From the NCBI GenBank assembly GCA_963819075.1, contig CAWFUP010000002.1, positions 310,001 to 374,000 of the forward strand: a stretch of DNA of 64,000 nt, written 5' to 3'. Made by a program: the position numbers and the translations under genes. This stretch comes from CAVQBJ01 sp963819075 (GTDB taxonomy: Bacteria > Actinomycetota > Thermoleophilia > Solirubrobacterales > Solirubrobacteraceae). Under the pieces are notes generated by a model, which ran no database searches, was not told where the DNA came from, and saw nothing but the letters and a program-made list of their open reading frames with translations. The number at the start of each line of letters is the position of its first letter. The first letter of the stretch is position 1. Positions 52,567 to 61,014 of this stretch are shown here, piece after piece.

Positions 52567-53463
52567 CTACGTTCCTCCCGCGGCCGGCGGCGAATCGAGA
52601 CCGGGCGGCGCCACCGTGCCCGAGTCGATCCCCTGCGACAGCCGCGCCTTCTGCTGCGCGTCCCCGGGGCCCAGCACCCCTGAGCCTGCCGCGCGGGAGA
52701 TGACGTCTCCCCCGCGCCCACGCAGGATCAGCGCGCAGCCGACGGCGATCGTCGCCCCGGCCAGCGGCCCGACGACGTACACCCAGTAGGAAGTCCAGTC
52801 GCCACTGACGAGTGCCGGGCCGAACGAGCGCGCAGGGTTCATCGACGTCCCGCTGACGGGAGCCGACCACAGTCCGGCGAGCGCGATGTAGCCGCCGACC
52901 CCGAGCGCCCCGAGCGCGCCGACGTTCTGCGCGGCCGACGCGGTCCCGAGGATGACGCTCAGCAGGCCGGCCGTCAGCACGATCTCCATCAGCAGCGCTT
53001 GCCAATTCGCATACCCGGGGCCCGGCAGCGTGGCGCCAAGATGCTCGACGTTGCCGAACACGGCGAGCAGGAACAGGCAGGCGAGCGTCGCCCCGAGCAG
53101 CTGCACGATGATGTACCCCGGCACCCGCCGCCACGGGAAGTCGCCGCGCACCGCGAAGGCGAGCGACACGGCCGGGTTCAGATGCGCGCCCGACACCCCG
53201 CCCATGAAGAGGATGATCGCCATCACCATCAGCCCCGGCGCGACAACAGCCGCGGCGAGGCTGATCTGGTCCTTGCCGACGAGGATCCCGCCGCCGGCGG
53301 CGACGAGTACGAGGAAGAACGTGCCGAGCAGCTCGGAGAACAACCGCCGGTACTCGAGTCGCGGATCGTCGAAGTCCTCGCTCGAGCCGAACTCGAGGAT
53401 GAGCCGGTGACGTGCCCGCGCCTGCGCGCGCTCGAGCTCGGGGCCAGGCTGCGGGTCGACCAT
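52567..53463 (-). CDS. aquaporin/glycerol-facilitator family channel
   Basis: A 298-aa MIP channel with both half-helix motifs: GVSGAHLNPAVSLAFAV (NPA 1) and SGTSMNPARSFGPALVSGDW (NPA 2, with the arginine of the selectivity filter). Six helices are seen. An N-terminal extension of about 38 residues (ERAQARARHRLILEFGSSED) and a proline/glycine-rich C-terminal tail are unusual. The A-R-S-F-G-P-A context favours a water-selective rather than glycerol channel, though selectivity needs testing. Confidence 0.92.
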   Translation of the reverse strand: MVDPQPGPELERAQARARHRLILEFGSSEDFDDPRLEYRRLFSELLGTFFLVLVAAGGGILVGKDQISLAAAVVAPGLMVMAIILFMGGVSGAHLNPAVSLAFAVRGDFPWRRVPGYIIVQLLGATLACLFLLAVFGNVEHLGATLPGPGYANWQALLMEIVLTAGLLSVILGTASAAQNVGALGALGVGGYIALAGLWSAPVSGTSMNPARSFGPALVSGDWTSYWVYVVGPLAGATIAVGCALILRGRGGDVISRAAGSGVLGPGDAQQKARLSQGIDSGTVAPPGLDSPPAAGGT

Positions 53464-53529
53464 GCCCAGATTCTCGACCCCCCGCCGGGCCGCGGCGTCA
53501 ACCGAAACGGGTGAACCCTCGGATCGGCC

Positions 53530-54507
53530 TCAGCGGTTGACCGACGACATGTCGGCGTAGCGGTCGCCGCTCGCGCCGCCGACCGCGTCGAGACGGCGCA
53601 GATCCCCGTCGCTCAGCGTGATCGCGAGCGCGGCGACGTTCTGCTCGAGGTAGGCGCGGCGCTTGGTGCCCGGGATCGGGACGACATCCTCGCCCTGGGC
53701 GTGCACCCAGGCGAGCGCTATCTGGGCTGGCGTCGCGTCGTGCTCGACGGCGATCTGCTCCACGATCTCGACGATCGCGATGTTGGCCTGCAGGTTCTCG
53801 GCCTGGAAGCGCGGCTGAAAGCGGCGGAAGTCGCCCGGGTCGAGGTCCTCGACGCCCCGCACGGCTCCGGTCAGGAAGCCGCGGCCGAGCGGGCTGTAGG
53901 GCACGAAACCGATGCCGAGCGCGCGCAGCGTCGGCAGGATCTCGCGCTCGGGTCCGCGCTCCCACAGCGAGTACTCCGTCTGCACGGCCGTAATCGGATG
54001 TATCGCATGTGCGCGCCGGATCGTCTCAGGGGCGGCCTCGGAGAGACCGATCGTGGTCACCTTGCCCTCCTTGACCAGCTCGCTCATCGCGCCCACGGTC
54101 TCCTCGATCGGCGTGCTCGGGTCGACGCGGTGCTGGTAGTACAGGTCGATGTGCTCGACGCCGAGACGTTGCAGGGAGGCCTCGCAAGCCGAGCGCACGT
54201 ACTCCGGGCGGCCGCTGATGCCGCGCACCGACGGGTCGTCGGGGTCCCGCACGATGCCGAACTTCGTGGCCAGCACGACCTCGTCGCGGCGGCCGGCGAT
54301 CGCGCGGCCGACGAGTCGCTCGTTCGTGCGCGGGCCGTACATGTCGGCCGTGTCGAGGAAGGTCACGCCGAGCTCCAGCGCGCGGTGGATCGTGGCCATC
54401 GACTCGGCGTCGTCCCCCGGCCCGTAGAACTCCGACATCCCCATGCAGCCGAGGCCCTGGCGCGAGACGCGCAGACCTTCGCTTCCCAGTGTGACGGTGG
54501 GTATCAC
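53530..54507 (-). CDS. aldo/keto reductase
   Basis: A 325-aa NADP-dependent aldo/keto reductase: LGLGCMGMSEFYG-type start (RQGLGCMGMSEFYGPGDD), TFLDTADMYGPRTNERLVGR with the D and Y of the tetrad, ATKFGIVRDPDDPSVRG carrying the lysine, and DLYYQHRVDPSTPIEETVGA with the histidine. VVPIPGTKRRAYLEQNVAAL binds the cofactor. It is closest in pattern to the YajO/AKR13-type quinone or aldehyde reductases. It is monocistronic or leads into nothing obvious downstream. Confidence 0.93.
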   Translation of the reverse strand: MIPTVTLGSEGLRVSRQGLGCMGMSEFYGPGDDAESMATIHRALELGVTFLDTADMYGPRTNERLVGRAIAGRRDEVVLATKFGIVRDPDDPSVRGISGRPEYVRSACEASLQRLGVEHIDLYYQHRVDPSTPIEETVGAMSELVKEGKVTTIGLSEAAPETIRRAHAIHPITAVQTEYSLWERGPEREILPTLRALGIGFVPYSPLGRGFLTGAVRGVEDLDPGDFRRFQPRFQAENLQANIAIVEIVEQIAVEHDATPAQIALAWVHAQGEDVVPIPGTKRRAYLEQNVAALAITLSDGDLRRLDAVGGASGDRYADMSSVNR

Positions 54508-54540
54508 GAGCGCTCCTTTCGGTGGCGTTGACGGACGGGC

Positions 54541-54870
54541 TCAGCGACGGCGAAAGCGCGGGCCCGGCTTGCGGTCGATCCTCAACGGGCTCGGGTGCGC
54601 CGGGCCGCTCGCGGCCGTCGGGGCGACGTCCTCGGCCGGGTGCGCCGCGGTGGCCGGTCGCCACTGGCGCACGGCCTCGGCGCGGGCCGCCTCGGACACT
54701 CGCTCCGCCTCGCGCTCGGTGGGCGAGCGGCGGAACACGAAGTACCACAACCCGGCGAGCACGAGGTAGCCGACGACCATCGACGCAAGGGCGATCGCGG
54801 CGATTGCGGCGCTGTTGGGCGCGATCGAGTCGCCGCCGAGCGCAACGGGGAGAGCGTCCAGCCCGGGCAT
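54541..54870 (-). CDS. single-span membrane protein of unknown function
   Basis: A 109-aa protein with one hydrophobic helix (IALASMVVGYLVLAGLWYFV) after a short N-terminus, then FRRSPTEREAEREV-like charged sequence and a basic proline-rich tail. It is probably inner-membrane with the tail in the cytoplasm. No family is recognised. It precedes the aldo/keto reductase gene on the same strand by 33 bases. Confidence 0.6.
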   Translation of the reverse strand: MPGLDALPVALGGDSIAPNSAAIAAIALASMVVGYLVLAGLWYFVFRRSPTEREAERVSEAARAEAVRQWRPATAAHPAEDVAPTAASGPAHPSPLRIDRKPGPRFRRR

Positions 54871-54920
54871 GCGCTCAGGGTATCGCCGGCGCGCACGTGG
54901 CGCCTAGATGACGCGCGCGC

Positions 54921-55856
54921 TCAGAGGCCGGGGTAGTGGCGCACGACGAAGCCGGCGTTCGACGGCCCGGAGACGGGGTCTGGGCCGGTCTGCCAGCGCG
55001 TGCTGAACACGCCGGTGCGCCCGGCTGTGTCATAGCGCAGGCCGTCGACGAACATGTAGACGTGCCCGGCGCTGGCGTAGACGCTGATCCAGCGCCCGGG
55101 TCCCGGGACGCCCCAGCTCTCGAGCTGGCCCGAGGTCTCGGGCGCGCCGAGCAGCCCGCCCGCGGCAAGCGCGTAGCTGACCGAGCCCGAGCAGTCGTAG
55201 GCGCTGTCGACGAAGGAGGCGTGGCCGCCCCCGTACACGTAGGGGAAGTCGGTGATCGCGTTGGCACCGGCGATGACGCGAGCGATGACCGCCGGGACGC
55301 CGGCCGGGATCTGGACCGTGCCGTCGCCACCGATCGCATTAGCGCTCGCGGACGGCGAGCTGTTCTCCGCCGCCACGGCGGCGTTCATGGCGCGCAGCTC
55401 GGCACGCACCTGGGCGTCCGACGGCGCGCCCGGCGCCACCATCGCCCCGGCGGAGGACGGCGTCGCGGCCGGGGCGTGGTGCACGCCCTTCGGCGCGGGA
55501 GCGCTGTACTTGGCCTCCGGATCGGGCTGCTCGGCCACGAGGCCGGCGTGGGTCGCGGCGACCCTTGACGCGGCGCCCACGTGCGCCGCGGCTGCGTTCG
55601 CTCTTGCGCTCGGTGCCGCCGGCCGCGGCGCCGATCGCGCCGGTGTCGTGGCGGCCAAGGCGCCCAGGGGCAGACGGGCACTCGCGAGCTGGGCGCGGTG
55701 CGCGCTCGCGCCCGACACGGAGCCGCCACTCGAGGCGCTGCCGCTGACCACCACGATCACCGCCGCGAGCGCGAACAATGCCGCGACGAAGGCGCCGGCG
55801 AGCGAGTAATTGCGAAGCCGCGGGCTCGCCGCGTCCGATCCGTGCATTACCGACAC
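54921..55856 (-). CDS. membrane-anchored NlpC/P60-like peptidase
   Basis: A 311-aa protein with an N-terminal membrane anchor (SLAGAFVAALFALAAVIVVV), a long alanine/proline-rich wall-spanning linker, and a C-terminal NlpC/P60-type domain: FPYVYGGGHASFVDSAYDCS contains the catalytic cysteine in DCSGSVSYAL, and YASAGHVYMFVDGLRYD carries the histidine. It probably cuts peptidoglycan stem peptides outside the membrane. Genes of this form are frequent in Conexibacter-like genomes as I recall. It is divergent from the flippase-like gene at 56001. Confidence 0.8.
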   Translation of the reverse strand: MSVMHGSDAASPRLRNYSLAGAFVAALFALAAVIVVVSGSASSGGSVSGASAHRAQLASARLPLGALAATTPARSAPRPAAPSARANAAAAHVGAASRVAATHAGLVAEQPDPEAKYSAPAPKGVHHAPAATPSSAGAMVAPGAPSDAQVRAELRAMNAAVAAENSSPSASANAIGGDGTVQIPAGVPAVIARVIAGANAITDFPYVYGGGHASFVDSAYDCSGSVSYALAAGGLLGAPETSGQLESWGVPGPGRWISVYASAGHVYMFVDGLRYDTAGRTGVFSTRWQTGPDPVSGPSNAGFVVRHYPGL

Positions 55857-56000
55857 AGGCTAACGGGACGCGCCCCGGCGGGGGGCGCAGTCGTGGCAGG
55901 GGGTCCCGCCGACTGCGGTAGCCTGGCGGGCGTCGTGTGAGACGGGCGCGCCGGCGCACACGCAGCGCGTCGCGAACGCGCCCGGTTGGAGACTCGTCAG

Positions 56001-57065
56001 GTGCACACCAGCGATATCGGCGCGAATGCCCCTCGCCTGAAGCGAACCCGTCTCGCCGGGCGCGTGGTCACGGTCCTGGTCACGGTCCTGTTCTCCTACA
56101 TCGCGCTGCGCGGCGTCGACCTCAAGGACACGTGGACGGCCCTGCACACGTGCAACTACTGGTGGCTGATCCCGACGCTCATCACGTTCGCGCTCGCCGT
56201 CGGCATGCGGGCGCTGCGGTGGCGCTGCCTGTTCGCGTACGAGCGGCGACCCGGCCGGGCCGTCGTGGGCAACGCGATGCTCATCGGCTACCTCTATAAC
56301 AACATCATGCCCGCCCGCGCGGGCGAGGCCGCGCGGGTGCTCGTGCTCAACCAGCGCGGCGGAACGCCGGCCGTCGAGATCGTCGGCACGGTCCTGCTCG
56401 AGCGCCTGTACGACGTCGTGGCGATCCTGGTCATCTTCTTCGCGGCCGTGCCGTGGCTGCCGTCGGTGAGCTGGTTCGACACGGCCGCGATCGCCGCCGG
56501 CGTACTGGCCGTGGGGATTGCCGTCGCCGTCGCGGTGCTCACGATCTACGGCGATCGCCCGGTGCGTGTCCTACTGCGCCCGCTGCGGCGCTTCTCGCAC
56601 TTCTCCGGCGAGCGCCTGGAGCGCACCATCGACGAGCTCGTGCACGGTCTCAGCGGCCTCCGTCACCACGGCGTCGCCCTCCAGGCGCTGCTCTGGACGA
56701 TCGGTGCGTGGCTCGTCTCCGCCGTCTCGGCGTGGCTGCTGACGCTCGCCTTCCCGCTGCATCTGCCGCTGTCGAGCGGGATCCTGGTCGTCGTCGCGAT
56801 CGGGCTGGCGATGATCCTGCCCTCCGCCCCGGCAGCCATCGGCGTCTTCGAAGGCGCGGCGCTGATCGCGCTCAAGGCCTACGGTGTCTCCCACAACGCG
56901 GCGCTCCCGTATGCGCTCATCCTGCACCTGACGAATTTCGTGCCCTTCGTGCTCACCGGAGCCATCGTGCTGCAATACAACGCGCGTCACCCGGTCCGTG
57001 CTCGCCCCGCCGAGGTGGGCCCGGGCGTCCCGATCGCGGCGGGCTCGACACCCGTCGGGCCCTGA
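56001..57065 (+). CDS. lysylphosphatidylglycerol synthase-like transmembrane protein
   Basis: A 354-aa UPF0104/AglD-like integral membrane protein. The start GTG 56001 has GGAG at 55988-55991; TTG 55986 is an alternative. LIGYLYNNIMPARAGEAARV is the family signature (N-x-x-x-P-x-R-x-G-E), and LPSAPAAIGVFEGAALIALK is the second. About eight helices are expected. Members flip or handle lipid-linked substrates and lack the aminoacyl-transfer domain. Its position before BFN and after an NlpC/P60 gene does not fix its substrate. Confidence 0.88.
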   Translation: MHTSDIGANAPRLKRTRLAGRVVTVLVTVLFSYIALRGVDLKDTWTALHTCNYWWLIPTLITFALAVGMRALRWRCLFAYERRPGRAVVGNAMLIGYLYNNIMPARAGEAARVLVLNQRGGTPAVEIVGTVLLERLYDVVAILVIFFAAVPWLPSVSWFDTAAIAAGVLAVGIAVAVAVLTIYGDRPVRVLLRPLRRFSHFSGERLERTIDELVHGLSGLRHHGVALQALLWTIGAWLVSAVSAWLLTLAFPLHLPLSSGILVVVAIGLAMILPSAPAAIGVFEGAALIALKAYGVSHNAALPYALILHLTNFVPFVLTGAIVLQYNARHPVRARPAEVGPGVPIAAGSTPVGP

Positions 57066-57117
57066 CATCCGGCACCTATACTCTGCCTTTCAGCCCCCCT
57101 TGGTGGAGGAATCGCTC

Positions 57118-57609
57118 GTGCAGGAGATGGTCATATACGGCGTGAGCTTCGACATGGTCGGCAAGCAGCCGATCGTGCTGCTTAAGACCGTCGACGGCAA
57201 CAAGTTCCTGCCGATCTGGATCGGACATCCCGAGGCGGCGTCGATCCTCATGAAGTTGCAGGGCGCCAACACGCCGCGTCCGATGACGCACGACCTGCTG
57301 TGCGAGATGCTCGGCGAGCTCGACGTCAAGTGCACGCAGGTGGCCGTGACCGAGCTGCGCGAGAACACGTTCTTCGCCTCGATCACCCTCAGCGTGAACG
57401 GCCGCGAGCTCGAGATCGATTCGCGGCCAAGTGACGCGATCGCGCTGGCCGTGCGCGCCGGCGCGCCGATCTTCGCCGCCGAGGAGGTCATCGCCGAGTC
57501 GGCCATCGAGTTCGAGCACGACGCCGAGGAGAGCGAGGACGTCGTCGAGAAGTTCAAGGAGTTCCTCGACCACGTCACGCCCGAGGACTTCGCCGCCGGC
57601 GACTCGTGA
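57118..57609 (+). CDS. BFN/DUF151 bifunctional nuclease family protein
   Basis: A 163-aa protein starting at GTG 57118 with GGAGG at 57105-57109. It shows the DUF151 pattern: PIVLLKTVDGNKFLPIWIGH, RPMTHDLLCEMLGELDVK, VTELRENTFFASITL and IDSRPSDAIALAVRAGAPIF. Plant and bacterial relatives were reported to have RNase/DNase activity, but most bacterial members are uncharacterised. It is a conserved chromosomal gene of actinobacteria and a good marker that this half is core genome. Confidence 0.93.
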   Translation: MQEMVIYGVSFDMVGKQPIVLLKTVDGNKFLPIWIGHPEAASILMKLQGANTPRPMTHDLLCEMLGELDVKCTQVAVTELRENTFFASITLSVNGRELEIDSRPSDAIALAVRAGAPIFAAEEVIAESAIEFEHDAEESEDVVEKFKEFLDHVTPEDFAAGDS

Positions 57610-57610
57610 C

Positions 57611-57791
57611 GCCTGCGGCGTCACTGGACACGATCCCGGCCTGCGGCCGGGGGGGCCCCACCTCCGGCGGCCACATGGCCGCCTCCGGCGCCCCTAGGCC
57701 TGCGGCGTCACTGGAGACCATGCCGGCCTACGGCCGGCGGGGGGTGGGCGGGTCCGATTCGCGGCCACATGGCCGCCTCCGGCACCCCTAG
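57611..57791. repeat. tandemly duplicated intergenic repeat, two units
   Basis: Units at 57611-57697 and 57698-57791 both start GCCTGCGGCGTCACTGGA, carry a CCGGCC-N3-GGCCGG hairpin, and end with GGCCACATGGCCGCCTCCGG then CCCCTAG. They are perhaps 75-80% alike, with insertions. The hairpins may end transcription of the two convergent genes. It resembles an extragenic palindromic repeat family. Confidence 0.7.
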
Positions 57792-57794
57792 GGC

Positions 57795-58829
57795 CTACGG
57801 CTCCGCGGTCGCGCGGGCTCTCGAGCGAAGCGACGCACTCGAGAGCATGCGCTCGATGAGCTCGTCAAAATCGATCTCCGCGGCGTCGGCGGCGAGCGGC
57901 AGCAGGCTCGTCTCGGTCAGCCCAGGCACGATGTTCGCCTCGAGCACGTATAACCCGGCGCCGTCGCCGCTCAGAGCGGCAGAGGAGCCGAGAATCGGGC
58001 CACCGCCATCGGCGGTGGCCTCGCGCTCGAGCATGAGGTCGATGCGGGCGAAGCCCGAGCAGCCGAGCGCGCGGTAGCACAGCAGCGCGAGCTCCTGGAC
58101 GCGTCGGCTCGTGTCTTCGGGCAGCTCGGCCGGACAGACGAAGGTCGTGCGCCCGATCTCGTAGCGCGACTCGAAGTCGTAGAAGTCGTCCTGCCGCGGC
58201 ACCGCCTCGACCACCGGCAGTGCGACCGGGCCGCTGCCGTCGGGCGCGTCGATGACCGAGACGGCGAGATCTCGCCCGGAGACGTAGCGCTCGAGCAGCA
58301 CCTTGCGGTCGTAGGAGAAGGCGGCGACGAGCGCCGCGGGGACGTCGGCCGGGGTGCGCGCGAACTTGATGCCGAGGGCCGAGCCCTGCCCGGCCGGCTT
58401 GACGACGATCGGGAAGGCAAGGCGGTCCTCGATGGCCGGCAGCGCCTCGCCCGCGCCGAGCTCGGCGAACGCGGTCTCGTTGAAGGCGAAGAAGTCCGGT
58501 GTTGGGATGGCGGCGTCGCGCATCGCGTGCTTGGCGATGACCTTGTCCGCACAGCGGATGCAGGCCGAGACGCCCGATCCCGTGTAGGCGATGCCGAGGA
58601 TCTCGAGCAGCTCCTGGACGGTGCCGTCCTCGCCGTCGCGGCCGTGCAGGGCGATGAACGCCGCGTCGGTTGCCTGCTCGCGCAGACGTCCCACCAGATC
58701 GGCGCCGACGTCGATTGGGATCACCTCGTGGCCGAGGCGCTGCAGCGCATCCTCGGCGCGTGCGCCCGAGCGCAGCGACACCCCTCGCTCGAGCGAGCGG
58801 CCGCCCTTCAGGACCGCGACGCGCGTCAC
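57795..58829 (-). CDS. ddl: D-alanine-D-alanine ligase family protein
   Basis: A 344-aa ATP-grasp ligase making D-Ala-D-Ala for peptidoglycan. GTG 58829 is preferred since the protein then begins VTRVAVLKGGRSLERGVSLR, matching the family's start; ATG 58868 would overlap the upstream gene. Other motifs: ALHGRDGEDGTVQELLEILG, YTGSGVSACIRCADK, PIVVKPAGQGSALGIKF, GRDLAVSVID, and YVLEANIVPGLTETSLLPLA, where a typical N-x-x-P-G-x-T metal and substrate loop is kept. It is co-directional with the aminotransferase gene upstream, 28 bases away. Confidence 0.92.
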   Translation of the reverse strand: MTRVAVLKGGRSLERGVSLRSGARAEDALQRLGHEVIPIDVGADLVGRLREQATDAAFIALHGRDGEDGTVQELLEILGIAYTGSGVSACIRCADKVIAKHAMRDAAIPTPDFFAFNETAFAELGAGEALPAIEDRLAFPIVVKPAGQGSALGIKFARTPADVPAALVAAFSYDRKVLLERYVSGRDLAVSVIDAPDGSGPVALPVVEAVPRQDDFYDFESRYEIGRTTFVCPAELPEDTSRRVQELALLCYRALGCSGFARIDLMLEREATADGGGPILGSSAALSGDGAGLYVLEANIVPGLTETSLLPLAADAAEIDFDELIERMLSSASLRSRARATAEP

Positions 58830-58857
58830 GGGCCTCGCTCGCCATCGCGGCGGCCGC

Positions 58858-60312
58858 TCATCGATCATCGCTGCGGCGGTGGCTCGATGCGTCCGCATCG
58901 CGCCTTGGGAGCTCGAGGATGTCGGCCAGCGGAGCCGCTGCCGGCGCGCTTCCCTCGTCCGCGGGCGGCGGCACCGGCACGCGATGGGTCCCGGTCAGCG
59001 TGCCGTACATCGCCACCTGGGTGGAGATCACCTTGCCGATGCGGCGAATCCCCTCTCGGATCGAGCCCTCGTCGACGCCCGAGAAGTTCAGCCGCATCGA
59101 CGAGCCGCCGCGCCCGTCCAGGAAGGCGGCACGACCGGGCACGAAGGCGACGCTCTCGGTGCGCAGCGCCTTGGCCAGGAGGTCGGTCGTGTCGATGTAG
59201 TCGGGCAACGTGGCCCAGATGAACATTCCGCCCTCGGGCTCGGTCCAGCGCGCCTCGGGCGGGAAGTGCGCCGCCAACGCCTCGAGCATCGCGTCGCGCC
59301 TGGCCCGATAGACGTCACGGAGCGTGTGCACGTAGTCGCGCCAGTCGCATTGCGCGAAGTAGGCTCCGACGAAGAGCTGGGTCATCGGCGAGGAGCACAG
59401 ATCGGCGCCCTGCTTGCCGAGGTTCAGCTTCGTCAGCACCGGACCGGGCGCCACGGCCCAGCCGAGGCGCAGGCCGGGAGACAGGATCTTCGAGAACGTT
59501 CCGAGGTAGATGACGAAATCCGAGGCGCCGCCGCGCTGGGCCGAGGAGGCGTCGAGCGAGTACAGGGTCGGCAGCGCCTCGCCCTCGTAGCGCAGCAGCC
59601 CGTAGGGATTGTCCTCGAGGACGAGCAGCTCGCGGTCGCGCGCGACCTGCACGAGGCGGCGCCGTCGCGGCAGCGACATCGTCACGCCGCCCGGATTCTG
59701 GAAGTTGGGGATCGTGTAGATGAACTTCGGGCGGCGGCCCTGCGCCTCGAGCCGATCGAGCGTCGCCTCGAGCTCGTCGATCGGCATGCCGTCGGCGTCC
59801 ATCTCGATCTGTACGACCTCGGCCTCGTAGGCGCCAAAGGAGGGGACGGCACCCGGGTAGGTCGGCGCCTCCGCGACGACGACGTCGCCCGGATCGAGCA
59901 GCGCCTTGCACACGAGGTCGATGACCTGCTGCCCCCCGGTCGTGACGATGACATCCTCGGCGTCCACGTCGGTACCCTCGGCGGCCATCACCTGCCTGAT
60001 CGCCTCGACGGTCCCGGCCATCCCTTCGGTCGGACCGTACTGCAGGGCGCGCGCCGTCGAGTCGACGGCCACGGTCGTCATGAGCTTGGCGAAGAGCTCC
60101 GGCGGGAACGTCGAGGTGTCGGGCAGTCCGCCGGCGAGCGAGATCACGTCGGGGCGCTCGGTGATCGCCATCAGGTCGCGCATCGCCGAGGACTTCATCG
60201 CGCGCGTGCGAGAGGCGAACAGCTGCTCGTAGCGCTCGAGCTCGCGTCCCGAGTGGCGCGAGCGCCGACCACCGCCGGGGGGCCGCGGTGCTGATCCGTC
60301 GGTGGGGCTCAT
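58858..60312 (-). CDS. PLP-dependent aminotransferase (MocR/LysN-like, class I)
   Basis: A 484-aa fold-type I aminotransferase from ATG 60312. DVISLAGGLPDTSTFPPELF, LQYGPTEG, TTGGQQVIDLVCKALLDPGD, NFQNPGGVTMSLPRRRRLVQ, DNPYGLLRYEG and the PLP lysine in YLGTFSKILSPGLRLGW are all present. It resembles 2-aminoadipate aminotransferases and the catalytic part of MocR regulators, but without the GntR DNA-binding domain. The N-terminus is a disordered, basic 40-residue extension. It is transcribed with ddl, suggesting amino-acid or cell-wall precursor metabolism, though the substrate is not known. Confidence 0.9.
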   Translation of the reverse strand: MSPTDGSAPRPPGGGRRSRHSGRELERYEQLFASRTRAMKSSAMRDLMAITERPDVISLAGGLPDTSTFPPELFAKLMTTVAVDSTARALQYGPTEGMAGTVEAIRQVMAAEGTDVDAEDVIVTTGGQQVIDLVCKALLDPGDVVVAEAPTYPGAVPSFGAYEAEVVQIEMDADGMPIDELEATLDRLEAQGRRPKFIYTIPNFQNPGGVTMSLPRRRRLVQVARDRELLVLEDNPYGLLRYEGEALPTLYSLDASSAQRGGASDFVIYLGTFSKILSPGLRLGWAVAPGPVLTKLNLGKQGADLCSSPMTQLFVGAYFAQCDWRDYVHTLRDVYRARRDAMLEALAAHFPPEARWTEPEGGMFIWATLPDYIDTTDLLAKALRTESVAFVPGRAAFLDGRGGSSMRLNFSGVDEGSIREGIRRIGKVISTQVAMYGTLTGTHRVPVPPPADEGSAPAAAPLADILELPRRDADASSHRRSDDR

Positions 60313-60378
60313 CCCTGCCGTGTTCGGCACGCCCGCGCGCGACCCTGCGGATTCCGCGGACGTCGGTCGTCTATCGTC

Positions 60379-61008
60379 ATGGCCCCTCGGACCGTAGCGC
60401 ACAACGTGAACAACCTCTTCTTCTACATCGGTCTCGGGGCCGGGCTGGCCATTGCCGCGGGCCTGCGCCCGTTCCTGCCCGCACTGCTCGCCGGCGCGCT
60501 CGGCAGCGGTGACACCCTCGGGATCGACTTCGCCCACAGCGGCTACGCCTTCCTGCAGTCCGATGGCTGGCTGCTCGCCGTCACCGTGGCCTTCGTGGCC
60601 AGCTACGCGATCCAGATCGCCGTCGGCCCCGAGCGCTTCGCGACCGGGCCGTTCGGCGCGGCGGTCGGCGGGCTGTCGATCGGCGTCGGGGCGCTCCTGT
60701 TCGGAGCGACGCTCGCGGAGCACGGATACGTCTCGTGGCCCGGGTTCGTGGCCGGCGGAGGGTGCGCGCTGCTCGCCGACGCGGCGGTGCGCCCGGTGTT
60801 CACGCGCGCCAGGGTGCGCCTGCCCGACGCCGCGTCGCGGCACGCGCTCACGCTCTACGTCGACGCCGCCTCGCTGCTCGTGGCCGGGCTGGTCGCGCTG
60901 CTGCACCCCCTCGGCTACGTCGCCGTCGCCCTCGCCGCCTGGCTGCTCGTCGGCAATCGCCGCCGCGCCGGCGAGAAGTACGCGGGCCTGCGGATCCTGC
61001 GCCGGTAG
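60379..61008 (+). CDS. DUF4126 membrane protein
   Basis: A 209-aa integral membrane protein. The GLGAGLAIAAGLRPFLPALL and SYAIQIAVGPERF segments and the long hydrophobic helices (about five) match the DUF4126 pattern as I know it. Function is unknown. ATG 60379 is used; GTG 60406 is an alternative. It is divergent from the aminotransferase gene and precedes the phosphodiesterase gene by 6 bases, so those two are probably in one operon. Confidence 0.75.
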   Translation: MAPRTVAHNVNNLFFYIGLGAGLAIAAGLRPFLPALLAGALGSGDTLGIDFAHSGYAFLQSDGWLLAVTVAFVASYAIQIAVGPERFATGPFGAAVGGLSIGVGALLFGATLAEHGYVSWPGFVAGGGCALLADAAVRPVFTRARVRLPDAASRHALTLYVDAASLLVAGLVALLHPLGYVAVALAAWLLVGNRRRAGEKYAGLRILRR

Positions 61009-61014
61009 CGGTCG

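Noticed and set aside
57062..57082. Promoter CTGACA...TATACT before the BFN gene
   Set aside because: The spacer is only 9 bases, too short for a sigma-70-type promoter.
57611..57791. CRISPR array
   Set aside because: Only two long unequal units with no spacer structure; no cas genes in the window. No CRISPR array was seen anywhere.
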